From: Agrocybe praecox
Taxonomy: Eukaryota; Basidiomycota; Agaricomycetes; Agaricales; Agrocybaceae
Reading direction: 5' to 3'
NCBI GenBank assembly: GCA_964017145.1
Contig: OZ024846.1
Coordinates: 1,736,001-1,800,000, forward strand
Length of the DNA: 64,000 nt
Under the pieces are notes generated by a model, which saw only the letters and a list, made by a program, of their open reading frames with translations, was not told the DNA's origin and made no database searches. The translations under genes were made by a program, and so were the position numbers. Below are positions 49,180-60,228 of the stretch, piece after piece. Every line of letters begins with the position of its first letter. Within the stretch, counting starts at the first letter, position 1.

Positions 49180-50522
49180 TTAACGCCCAGTTCTATATTC
49201 ATCAAACCGTCGGAGCTTTTCTCTTTCTTTCCAGTCTAATCTTGATTCGACCTCTGACCCTTCCGAAGCTGACTTCGTGCCCAATCCAGCGCGATTTTTA
49301 TTTGTTTTAACCTCCAAGGGTTCCACAAGCCCTGCTGGACTTTCCGACGGATCAATGGCTATCCCTAAGGCATTTCCTGGCGTCCAACCCTGTTGCATAA
49401 GCAAACGATGGCCGATATTGGTAGAAGATAGAGGTTTTGGGGGTTGAGAAATTATAGGTTGAGCCTCAGGTTCAGAATGTGGATGGAAAGAGACAATATC
49501 TGTCCTGGGCAGATTGTCAGGGGCTGCAAGGGATACTCCTGGTACTCCTGGGCTATCAGACCGAGAAGTAGGATGTAATAAACGTCGTCGGGCAGCCCGA
49601 TCTACGTAGTCGTTGGACTTTCCAGGTTGCAGTCCTGGAGAAGACTTCGTCTCCTCATGGCGGTTTAAGAGACTCCGTTTTAGCATGGTTAAGGCTTTTT
49701 TCGGATCTCTTTCCATACTCGAGCTTCCAGAAAGCATTGAACCTGCAGAATCTATACCAGCGATGTTTCTCGTCCTTTTTGTGGTCGTGGTGCTTTTCAC
49801 TTCAGGAAATAACGGTATTTCCTCGTCCTTTTGAATGGCACAGTTGGAGCATGGCCTCTGGTCATCATGAATGTGCACTTGAAATGCTGTGCTCCCTAGC
49901 GTCAATTGATCAAAATGACGAAGTCGTCGCGGTATGCTCGCCACTCGCGATTGCGACAGGCGAACTCCTACGTCATTCGAGTCAGATGAAGCAGTTGCTG
50001 GCCTGAGAAATGTGCCATGCATAGATCCCATGTCGACGATACTCCATTCTTTTCGCGCCCCATCCCAAAAAGCTGTAGCGTGAAGTTTGGAGACCTGCAT
50101 CTCCTTTAAACGAATGCGAGGTGTAGTTGAACCTTCCATCTGAACGTCTCGTCCAAACTGAACTTCATGATAAGCGTCAATAACCGCAATTTTCTTCCTC
50201 TTGGAAAGGATTCCAGAACGTAGGACCACTAGGCGGAAAATAGGCTGACCCGGGACAAGAGGTGCAGACTGTCTAGCATCGTTGGTGAGTAAGTCATCGA
50301 CACTTGAGTAGTTGTGATCGATATCTCCGGGCCATTCGAGAGCTGGGTCGTAGCCACCTTCTGAAGAGAAACTGGTTTGAGAGATTTGACCTTCTTCTAA
50401 CGTTTCCATGCCGAAACTACACAATTTATTGGTAGATCAAGTACAACAGGCTTTGTGAGGAATGGTTAGCTAGTTTTATCGGAGAATATCTGGAAGAGTT
50501 GGGCATACCGTTGCGCAGTCAT
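49180..50522 (-). CDS. FHA and G-patch domain protein (AGGF1-like)
   Basis: The N-terminal acidic part (EEGQISQTSF, YDPALEWPGDIDHNYS) is followed by an FHA domain: IFRLVVLRSGILSKRKK, HEVQFGRDVQ, RLKEMQVSKLHATAF, WSIVDMGSMHGTFL. The core GR...S-H...GT-F residues that bind phosphothreonine are present. Near the C-terminus is a G-patch: IGHRLLMQQGWTPGNALG, then SPAGLVEPLEVKTNKNRAGLG. This order matches AGGF1 and its fungal relatives, which are nuclear RNA-processing factors. The start is uncertain: I join a first exon MTAQR (50522-50509) to FGMETLEEGQ across an intron near 50417-50508. An ORF starting MASAKKAPLFG upstream (50695 on) could instead be an earlier exon. Divergent from the XLF gene. 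Confidence 0.82.
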
Positions 50523-50903
50523 AGAGAACCTGTGCGAATGCGTCCACTATGGTAGTGCATTAGACAGGTAGACTTGGGATAGTTACTGATTGCAGTAGAG
50601 ACTTTCTTTGTACGCAGGCCGCGAGTGTGAGTGAGGTTCCATGCCACTTCGGAGTTTGCCGACCCGAACAAAGGTGCTTTCTTGGCTGAGGCCATGTTCT
50701 CTCCTGACATCAGACGCTCACAAGAAGTTACGAGACGTCAACTCAAGTCATTGCCCTTAACATTCGTGCAAGTGGTCTCACAAGCAAACATTTCAGATAA
50801 CTGAAGAACATACTATTGAACATTATCCGTTGTCCTTTTTTCGCCATAACATCTCCGTTCCATTCAACCAACATCGAAATCCACTTCTCGGAGGTCCTAC
50901 GCG
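50523..50903. promoter_or_regulatory. 381 bp divergent intergenic region (FHA/G-patch and XLF genes)
   Basis: Shared upstream region of two opposing genes. A reverse-strand open stretch (MASAKKAPLFG..., 50582-50695) may be an unrecognised first exon of the FHA gene. Confidence 0.4.
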
Positions 50904-52472
50904 ATGGAGCAATTTACTGATGTCCTTGCCTATGTTGAACTTTGAGGCAAACTTCGAACTAACTTTTCCATAGGAGCGTGCTAAATTACTTCTCAGCCGA
51001 GAATGGTTGGTGAAAATCGACTCTGGAAAGGCTACGCCGTACTTGTTCGTAAGTTTTCATTGTCGTACTTTCCCATTCCGCCATTGTTCAACCTTTCTCT
51101 CTCTCACGTTAGAAATATTATGCTTCATTGGTTGATCTATCCTGTTGCATAATGATCACTGACACCAAGTCTGTTTGGGCAGAAGGTCTGTTATCAGTCG
51201 TTCTAAGTGTCTAATACCCGCCAATCAGTTAAATCATCATCGTAGTAATGTCCCCTAAATTGATGGCTAGACGTTGGCGGTCCTGCAACAAAGCATCCCC
51301 GGAATATTTTACAGATGCAAACGATGAGGATATTTGGAGAGAGCGCCTACTCAATTTGCTTTCAAAGACTCACACAATGGGAGGGATGCTGGACATATCT
51401 TTCGAAATCATCGAATCGAGCTTTTCTGTGAGTAATTGACCCCTATTTCACGGTGAATATCAAACTTATTTCGTCGTAGGATCTTGCATTTGAACTGGAA
51501 TGTGAAGGCTTCAAATGGAAATGGGAAACTTGCTTCCTTGGACATAAAAAATCCTCCGAAATTATTTCAAAACATCTTATTTTCCCTCTCATCAGCCTCA
51601 GTCATCTGGCTTTCTCGTCAGCAGAAGCATTGGGCGAGATGCCAGATACCGATGTCGAGAAGGTCTTTAAAAAAAACTCTGCTTAACCTTACTTTGTTCT
51701 TACTGGAAATGTTCTACAGGCGGTCGACAAGCTCGGGGGAACAGCTAGGCGAGCTGTTGATAATCATGTCAAGAATGCTCTATCCAAACCAAAAGTCGCG
51801 ACTGCAGTTAGAAGAATGACGGCGATGTTTAATTTCATGCCGGATCTCAGTAAGTTTTATAATGATATGTCGCCTTCAGAATTTAATCGCTGTCACAGGC
51901 TCCATATCCTCCACTGCAGAGAAACCATTGCTGGAACTAGAAGAAGACGACCTTTCAGTGCCTAAAAGCTTACCCAATGTTTCGTACGAGTCAACAAAAC
52001 TTCAGAAGGCTCCCGTGGGTATTTCGTTGGTGCCGCAAATATTTTTAACTCATCATACAGAATGTAGAGCCCATCTTCACGTGAACCAATTCAATGGACG
52101 AAATCTTCCACATCCTCTAAACCTGCGCCACTTGATTCAGCAACAGAATCAGAGTCTGAAGGTGATAAACCTGCACACGCTGCGAAGCAATCATCAATCG
52201 TAACTTCTGCCGACCCTTCTCCTTATAAGCCTTTGTCCGACAATCCGACAAAGCCTGCCGGTCCATCTGCTTCACAGTCAGCTGTAGAGCAGCCTTCCAT
52301 TCCAGAATCGCCCCCACCTCGCCCTACCAAGAAGCCGAGGCCTTCGTCCTCCTCTTCTAGCGACGACGAGAGTGATGCTAATAAGAATTCTCGTGCTGCT
52401 TCCGCTGCTGCTTCAAGCACTACTCGTAGGGTGACGAAACAACCAATCAAACGTGGAGGGAAACGATTCTGA
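50904..52472 (+). CDS. non-homologous end-joining factor XLF/Nej1 (Cernunnos) family
   Basis: Bridges Ku-bound DNA ends with the XRCC4-ligase IV complex. The first exon is MEQFTD (50904-50921), then ERAKLLLSREWLVKIDSGK, ATPYLF, KYYASLVDLSCCIMITDTKS and VWAE. Next come LARRW-type RWRSCN (from LMARRWRSCN), WRERLLNLLSKTHTMGGMLD and ISFEIIESSFSDLAFELECE. A coiled-coil part follows: EALGEMPDTDVEKAVDKLGG, then RMTAMFNFMPDL. The head-domain pattern LLLSREWLVKI...VDLSCCIMITD is the family signature. The C-terminal region is disordered, Ser/Pro-rich, with a basic end RRVTKQPIKRGGKRF that recalls the Ku-binding motif in vertebrate XLF. About eight exons, the end exon at 52233-52472 being clear. Confidence 0.85.
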
Positions 52473-54242
52473 CTCAAATATGATAAACATAGCTGTTATA
52501 TGTATATGCTGTGCGTACGATTCGCTGTAGCCCTCAGAGTGACATGAAATGACAAATTTATACTACATACTACATACAGTTATTAGGTAACATAGTATCG
52601 GATATCTATATAGCCTCTATTGACTACATATTCCCCTATGAAGCAGGTCTTTATCGGCGAGTTCTTCGAGTATAATCATTAGCGCCAGTGCAATCATCGC
52701 ACTGCTTGTGGAACATGTTCATGATACGCCTCAGATCTGTAGCAACCTGATGGGTCGTCAATAACAGGGCTGATGGTTAACCAGTCAGGCAATGATGACC
52801 TTGGTGCAGGGACAAATTCTGGCAGTATGAACATGGGCTGAGCTCAACAAACAGTTGGGTGAATTGCAATCAACCCTATTCCCCGAATAATACAATTTGA
52901 CGAAATGCTTGAAGTCCATTTGATAGGTCAGACCAAACTGAAGACCCAGGAAGCCAGAAAAAAGTGGACTTACGCTGCAGCCACGATACCAATCGCCATA
53001 TCTAAATGAAACACTCATGAGCGTCTGCAGATAAGTATGCGAAAACGAATGGCTAATACACTTCATCTTGGCACATGTTGTTGTTCAGGTGAGCTTGCAA
53101 TAGTCAAAGGAGAGGACTCGTTAACAAGGAAATGAGAATACAACAGGACAGAGACTCGGAACATCATGCTGATATTATAGTATTTGGAAGCAGTGACTTT
53201 CGGTGACGCAGGACCACTCACAGTCTCACTAACTCATCAGGACCGGGAGTACATCCACTGTCACGAGACCATGCGTTCAGCGGTACCTGTTGTGCTTCTC
53301 CAAAACGTGCTGTTATCGACACTACCATCCGGGTATGTCAAAGTCAAAGATATCCATGCCCAACCAATAAAAGGAGTATCCGATGATCTTTCCTGGACTA
53401 TCTATGTCCACGAAAGATCAACACTTGCACGGCCTACAACATCTGACAGATTAATATACCCAACTAGATGATAACAGACCCAATCTGTGATGTTTTTAGG
53501 ACAGTAATTCCTTCCGAGTAATACCGCTTATAGTAAATGTGGATTGCTAGAGAGGTATCGGTCAAAATTCGATGATATGTTTGCTCATCGTTCGACTCGG
53601 GTATCATTACATGCTCTATATCACCAGATTCAAATGATTGCCATATACAAGATAGCATTTGAGGACTGTCTCTGGATGGACGGACCAAATCAAATCCCTA
53701 TACCTGTCATCTCATACCAATCACGATTGTCATCCGCAGGTTCCAAAGACATGCCAGGTTTTGAAAAGGGAGAAAGTGACCAAGATTAGAACCAAAGATT
53801 CGCTCCGCAAAGTCGAGATTTTCCTCCACCAAAAGAATCAAGGATTTAGGCAATTTCCCTTCATCTTCCGTACACCGCTTCTGCTCGCCTGTGGGATGAT
53901 AATATTGATCTTTCCTCGACTAGTATAATGTCGTCGAACGGTCTACCGCTTGTCTACCGCCGCAGTGTAACTATCGGTTACCAGCCAAATGGGACTCTCA
54001 TGATCCAAAAAATTTGAAGAGAATATCAAAAACAGAAAGGAATTTCTTCCCAATTTTTAGGAGAAACTGGATAGGAAACGTCGTAGAAAACAGGGAACGC
54101 GCAACACAGGTCAGAAATGAGAAACTTGTTGTGACGGCGTCAATGAGTGACACATATTGAGCATTGCCGAGTGCCCAACTCTGGCTTCCGAGTCGGCCGC
54201 TGAAATTCATCATTGCGTTTCTCATCTAGTATCCTTAGCACA
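52473..54242. other. 1.8 kb gene-poor stretch with possible small secreted-protein gene on reverse strand
   Basis: No firm gene. On the reverse strand a hydrophobic start MFRVSVLLYSHFLV near 53164 and a Cys-containing end with CDDCTGANDYTRRTRR near 52674 could be exons of a small secreted protein, but I could not join them in frame. Reading frames at 53184-53928 on either strand show no family. A TACATACTACATACAG mini-repeat lies near 52563. Confidence 0.3.
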
Positions 54243-55279
54243 ATGTCAGAACCGGATATCTCAAACGACAATCAGGACATTCTTGAGGTGGGTTGAGCTA
54301 CATTTTTCTCATTATAAACGTTCGTGAACTTTATGAATTCTACGCACAGCTCGCTCTTGACCAAGCTTTCTCTGCACCTCCAGCCGAAGTCGAAGCTCCG
54401 GCCAGCCAGAGCGACCTGCCCACCGTTGTTCAGGAGGAACAAAAAATTCAACAAGAAGAACCTGAAGTCGAAGCAGCACAGTCATCTGATTTAGAAGACT
54501 CCTGGAAAGCGGAATATGAAGCCCAAGTTCAATCGTGGCGCGCTCGTTCGGCAGAGGAACGCGAAAAAGCTGAGAAAGAACGTTTAAGATGGGAAGCAAT
54601 TCGCGCCATTGAACAAGAAGAAGCAGCTAAACGCAAGGCTGCTGGTATACCGGAGGAGAATGCCGATGCTGTTGTTCCTCACCTCCAGGTCGAAGAAAAT
54701 TGGGAGGACGTACCTCGAGACACAACCACCACGGAGCCCACTAATTCCCTAACTTTGGAAGATTCGACTTTTGTTGGTGTAATTCTGCCTATGCTTTGAT
54801 TCATTGTTAACTCATATTCTGCTACATAGCTTTCACCACCGTCCACGCGACCTGAACCTCCAACAGCATTACCCAGAGCACAGTCCGAAAACGTTACCCC
54901 TGAAGACTCACAAAAATGGGAGAACGTCGCATCGCTCACTTCGTCGTACCCTTCGTTGTCATTCCCAGAACATAACGAAACGCCACCCACCCAACATAAA
55001 GTTGCACCTCAGCAAGCTCCTGTTTCAGTGACCTTGGCCATCTTCGATTCCTCTCTTTCAAAACGCACTCGAGTAACAGCCTTCTTTTCGTCTTTGGCAG
55101 TCAACTTACTGCTTCCTTTCGTGAACGGTGTCATGCTTGGTTTCGGTGAAATTTTTGCTAAAAATGTTGTCATGGGCTGGTTTGGGTCCAAGTTCTCTGG
55201 ATCTGGATCGAGTGTTGCCAACGTTGGAATCAATTCAAGGCAACGAGAACAACGGAAGAAATCCAGTATCTTCGGGTGA
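54243..55279 (+). CDS. Mim1/TOM13-like mitochondrial outer-membrane import factor with long acidic N-terminus
   Basis: Predicted 305 aa from exons 54243-54287, 54350-54772 and 54830-55279, all in frame. The last 100 residues contain TRVTAFFSSLAVNLLLPFVN followed by GVMLGFGEIFAKNVVMGWFG. This single helix with Gly-x-x-x-Gly-type spacing and the PFVNG-LGFGE core is the signature of Mim1 (TOM13), which inserts alpha-helical proteins into the mitochondrial outer membrane. The N-terminal 200 residues are acidic and include a coiled coil (RSAEEREKAEKERLRWEAIR). Yeast Mim1 is only about 113 aa, so this long head is an extra feature. The C-terminus is basic (RQREQRKKSSIFG). Convergent with the acyl-CoA dehydrogenase gene, 102 bp apart. 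Confidence 0.75.
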
Positions 55280-55381
55280 TGCATCCATCTACATGGTCAT
55301 ATAGGCTAAAAATGTTCATAATGATAATTATTGCGTCCTAATGATAATGATAACAAGTAATACAAAGGGGTTATGGTGCTT

Positions 55382-58068
55382 CTACAACTTCGCATTCTTA
55401 GGGATTCCCCTAATGGCCTGCCGCACGCCCAGGTCCCCCAACACGTCTTCGGCTGGAACGATACACAGAATCAGTATAATGTTTTGACTCGAGACAATAC
55501 CGCATACCTCCACCAAGAATGGCATCGAAGGGAACAGTCCGATGGTACTGGTGGGTTATTAGTTTAGTGTGCCCAGATTGCTTAAGACTGCAATTTATCT
55601 CACATGTTCAATGAATTCACCCATTCCAGTTCTTGTTATACCACGGCCTCCGAAAATCTACGCAAGTTTGTCAGCGTTTTCAACCAAACTCAACCTTAGC
55701 ACTAACTTGAACAGCATCTGTCGCAGTCAACTGCGCTGTACGAGTTGCTTGCATCTTCAGGAGACCTATAGGGCTGAAGGAGAGGTCAACAACTTACGAA
55801 ACATACTTTTTGAGATGAACTCACCCCGCTAAACTCTGTGCTTGCTGCTTATAAGACTATGAAATGGTTAATTTATAGAAAAATTGGATGGTGAAAAACC
55901 TTTACCATATTGCACATTTGATAGGTGATGTTTTCCAGCCAGTTTTGAACACTCTCAACACGGGCGATCATGCTAGCCAGCTTGTTTCGGATAACAGCTT
56001 GTGAGTGCAGTGGCTTGCCGAATGCTTTTCTTTGTGCTATCCATCTAGAGTAAACATGAGACGTATTGTGCAGCAAGAACGAGGTGGTGAGCTTACTTCA
56101 GACATTCTTCCACAATCATACGATGACTTCTTGCTGAGGAGCAAACCATTACCCATCGTTCGTGATTGAAGTTGCTTATTTTGAAAACGGTCATCAGATG
56201 AAAATGTACAAAAGAACAAGGGAAAGACGCACCTTAGCATGACGAAGATTCCTCCACCCTCAGGGCCGAGTGTGTTCTCAACTGGAACTTTGACATTATC
56301 GAAGGAAACGAAGGCTGTCCCAGCAGTTGGTGACTAGATTGTCATCAGTTCATGTTGAGCAACTCGAATGTTAATGGTACTCACATAGCTAGTCTTGATA
56401 GGTTTTGTCTCCACCCCCTCTCCTCTCTCAACCAGAATGACGGTGAAACCATCCTGCAGTCGATCCCGTTAGTTGTGGAGACGCAGTAATATCGCTGAGC
56501 ATAGAATTACCTCTGTTTTGCATCCCACGGTGAAACTATAATACTTCAGCGATTGAAAACGATGTTAGTTTTAATGATACATACTAGTGGGCAAATCTAG
56601 TCATTGAATCAGAAACTTTGAAGACAAAAGTCCTGTCAAAAACACGTACGTTCCATTGGTAATCCATTTCTTTGTACCGTTGATAATCCAGTGCTTGCCG
56701 TCTTCGGTCTTCTTGGCTGTAGTTTTCAAACCGGCAACGTCGCTTCCGGCGAAGGCCTCAGAAATGGCAAGGCAGATGAGTTTCTGTCCAGATAGAACGT
56801 CAGGGATGACCTTGGCTTTGATTTCGGGGCTTCCAAAGTTCAAGACAGGAGGAAGTCCAATGACGGATCCAGCCATCAAACCTGTTGAATAGTTAGGTCG
56901 AACTGAAGACACGAGCAAGATACAAAAACACACCATCTCCGTAACCACGTCTGCTAGATCTTGAAAACTCTTGGGTGATGATAAGCTGTAAAGGCGTCAA
57001 ACTTGTAGATAGAGATTAAGAGGTAAGGTTACAAACCTCGTGGAAATAATCGAACTGCAGAGATAAATAAGAATACGCGAAGGGGAGAGTCGGACAAAAT
57101 GCCTACCTCTTCGGGTTTTACTAGGCCACCCATGAGTTCAAGACCTGAAAGGATATTAGTAAATATGAAACTAAGACACGCAGAAATTGAGGCGAACCTT
57201 TCAAATGCTTCCCAGGTCCCATACGCATGGCGTGAATGTTCAATTTACTGCAAGATGTCAGATTAATGCATAAAAAGGAAGAGAATACACCACATACGCC
57301 ATGGCTTCCAAAACACTCTTGCTTGGAGGTTTGCCGTCCTCCTCGTGCAACTATAAATAGGCATAGGTGAGATTGGTAGAAAAATATAGAGCGTAGATAT
57401 ACGTACGTTAGCATCGGGAGTGACGACTTCGTCCACAAATTTACGCATAGCCTTTTGGAATGCGCGATGGTTCTAAAGACGGATGTCTAAAAGATATATC
57501 CAACGGATGAACTGTCGATGGCGTACCTCGGTGTAGTAAGAACTCTTATAATTGTCGGTCAACCAAGTAGGTTCCGCATAAGGGACCTTGCTCGTTTCTC
57601 CTGCGACACGACCGTAGATTACACTCTTCTCTCCTTCGATGACGCCGATTTGAAGGCGTTTGTATTGTGGCTTTTCGATGACTTCGTGTCTGTGCAGACC
57701 ATAGAATGCTTCCGTTGCGTCTTGTCCAGCTGCAACACAACGATTCAGCGGACTAGGGCGCGCATATATTTGGAGTCTGTACATACCAACTTCCTCGTCG
57801 AGAAGGACTGAAGCACCTCCTGGATGCATATTCTTGAACTTTGAGATGTCATAGACTTTGGCGTCAATGATGATCCACTTCGTAATGGTATTATAAGTCA
57901 CGCTAAAATGAAGCTGGACAATCTGACAGAATACCCACGAGATCACCGTCCGTGTTGTGCTGTATATAGATAAGTATCCATCAATTTCACGTCCCTGAAA
58001 TCTAAAATAGTAGAGCGTACCTTGGCGACTTCTTCGCGAGTAAAACTTTTGAGTTCCTTGGTGGCCAT
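55382..58068 (-). CDS. cytochrome b5-acyl-CoA dehydrogenase fusion, PTS1 AKL
   Basis: N-terminal cytochrome b5 domain (MATKELKSFTREEVAK, HNTDGDLWIIIDAKVYDISK, then MHPGGASVLLDEEV with the heme-binding His-Pro-Gly-Gly, and FYGLHRHEVIEKP with the second heme His). An acyl-CoA dehydrogenase follows: NHRAFQKAMRKFVDEVVTPD, VIGLPPVLNFGSPEIKAKVI, LAISEAFAGSDVAGLKTTAK, DGKHWIINGTKKWITNG, and the C-terminal domain with ERWVMVCSSARSHRMIVEEC, AFGKPLHSQAVIRNKLASMI, VQIFGGRGITRTGMGEFIEH and DAILGGGEDVLGDLGVRQAI. It ends GIPKNAKL, a PTS1 signal. FAD-dependent alpha,beta-desaturation of an acyl-CoA is expected, with the b5 domain as a possible electron partner. The substrate is unknown. Many introns. Confidence 0.9.
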
Positions 58069-58790
58069 TGTTGGTTAGAGAAGTAAAGTCGCGGAATGTC
58101 TGGTATCCTGTTTCGAACCCGAAGGCTACAAATATGTAACCCGACGGGTTTTACAGCATGTGATTTCTCTTCATGTCCACATGAGACAGAACTGGGTTAC
58201 CGGCCTATAGACTGGGCTCTTATAATGACATACTCTGTTCCTTTACCGCCAATCACAACAACCGAATTGTGTTGCCGTATCCGAAACTCAGGCTTGATTT
58301 CAGACTCAAGTGTCTCTTTTGTATCGCTACATCATCATGTATTGGTGACAAACAAATTTTATCTTATTTGATCCTGATTCTTACATCGTCTACTTACTCT
58401 CTTTGGACCATCACTTCGGTACTGTTTCCACCAGCCATGGCGAATACATTCATTGTCAACCAATCGAGGGATCACAAAGCACAGCTTTATTGGATTCAAG
58501 GGTGATAACACAGAGGATGAGAACAAAGAGTTTCCTATGTCATCGCTGGGATGATCGCACTCTACATAAAATGGAAGGTTACTGGTTTTACATGTGAAAG
58601 AGACTTGACGCGTTAAAGACCTGCTCGGGTCAATGTGGGTAATTGGGGGATATAGGTGCCATAGGCAGTGAAAAGAAAGGGAGCTCTAGAAACAACAGAA
58701 CGAGTCGAGAAGATAAATGATAGGAAGCGTCAAAGAATCATGGTATAAGGTGAGCTTCATAGCTGTGAAGGTTGACGGGCTTTTGATGAA
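58069..58790. other. 722 bp intergenic region
   Basis: Promoter of the b5-acyl-CoA dehydrogenase gene and 3' flank of the TM-SH3 gene, same strand. Short forward ORFs here show no family resemblance. Confidence 0.45.
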
Positions 58791-59804
58791 TTAGAAATTT
58801 GACCACGAAACAGCGTCATGGCGAGATCCCCTCTGTGCTTCGACACTGACAGTAACACCTAAGCTGGTGCTTCTCATGGGCCGCTCCGCTCGAAGTCCTT
58901 TGACGGGTTTCAAGAAACACCAAGCAGGTACGACGCCTAGTTCGACGTTATTTTCCGGAGTTGGCGCAGATTTGAAGAGCGATTTGGCTGTTTGGACAAA
59001 AGACGAATTTTCCCTTCCTACGACGCACCAGCCGTCATCGAAGGATTGCACGAGAGTGAGGTGTTCGCCCAGGCTCGTCAATAACTCGTCGGGTAGAACG
59101 GGCTCGAACAACTGGCGGACTTTGCGCGACGTTCCAGATGTGGTGGTGGCCGCATCAAATGAAGATGCCCCTGACATAACCGAAAAGCGTTGCTGTGGAG
59201 TAGTTGGACCTGTCCAGCTCACCCAAGAGTTCCGGGCCATCGAGGGGCTAACCCATGACTTTCGAGAAGATGTATCTGGTGCTCGCAACGTCGAATCGCT
59301 CATGTTGGTGTTGAGAGAAAACAAGAACGGTTTCGCTGTGTTGGGTGTAGTAGCGAAACCTTCCGATTCGATATTAATTTGAATATCTTCACCGAAGACA
59401 TCTGCGGGTAGCATACGGGCTCTTGCAGGTAGCACCACGGTAGAATCAAGTTTGGTCCTGGAAAATCCTTTACTCTGAGGCATGGGGGTTCTAGAGGCCG
59501 ATATAGGAATTAAAGATAGACAACGTAACAAAGGTTCACCATGGACTCACTGCTCATAAGCAGAATCATTCTTTTCGTTCAGGGACCTCTCCGGAACGAG
59601 CCCCTTCACGGATAAAAATGCGGCTCCCATCCTCGCTTCTCGCCTGGCAGCAACCCGCTTGCGATAAAGACGAAGGCCTAACCAAATCGAGACTCCAACG
59701 ACTACCAGGGCCGCGACGATTATGCCACCAAGATAGACGGGATTTGACAAAGTAGGGTTGTTGGACGTCGATTCCGCCCTCGAAAGAAGAGAAACAGTAG
59801 GCAT
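58791..59804 (-). CDS. single-pass membrane protein with C-terminal SH3 domain
   Basis: Predicted 317 aa from exons 59551-59804 and 58791-59490 joined as YEQ-TPMPQSKGF. A short N-terminal outside part (MPTVSLLSRAESTSNNPTLS) is followed by one TM helix (VYLGGIIVAALVVVGVSIWL) and a basic inside-facing segment (RLYRKRVAARREAR). A Ser/Thr-rich stalk leads to an SH3 domain: RQLFEPVLPDELLTSLGEHL, TLVQSFDDGWCVVGRENS, ELGVVPAWCFLKPVKGLRAE. The ALYDY position is replaced by PVLPDE, as in many fungal Fus1-like SH3 domains. The topology (TM then cytosolic SH3) recalls yeast Fus1 and Sho1 scaffolds; ligand and pathway are unknown. Confidence 0.82.
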
Positions 59805-60228
59805 ATTGGTTGGTTTTTATGTGGATATAAGTAATTGGCGTTAGAAACGAGTGTTTGAAAGGAAGTAAAGAGTGTGGGTGAACGTTAAGTCGTGTGTGCA
59901 GAAGGAAGTATTGCTCGTGTCGAGGAATATTTCAGCTTCAGAAAGGACTCGAGGAAATAATACGTATATCAAGGGGGTATCATCAAGGGGAGGATGGCTA
60001 TAAGAAGGGTTATGGTGGTTGATCGTCAAACCGTGAAGCTCTTCAAAGGTTAACCGGCTTTTCAGCGCCCTTCATTTAGAAATAGGATTAAGGTGCCTTG
60101 GCAACCGTATAGGCGCGGTTAGGCAACTCATTCCAGAGCTCTCCACTGTACGCCGGACTGTTGCACACTGAACTGGGCATCATTCATAAATAGCGCGTTC
60201 ATGTCTCAGAAGAGATGGCTACATGTGA
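59805..60228. other. 424 bp intergenic region
   Basis: Upstream of the TM-SH3 gene and downstream of the NmrA-like gene. No gene recognised. Confidence 0.45.

Noticed and set aside
53184..53471. 95-codon forward frame with MEAVTFGDAGPL start
   Set aside because: No recognised family and no exon partners; kept only as part of the unresolved gap.
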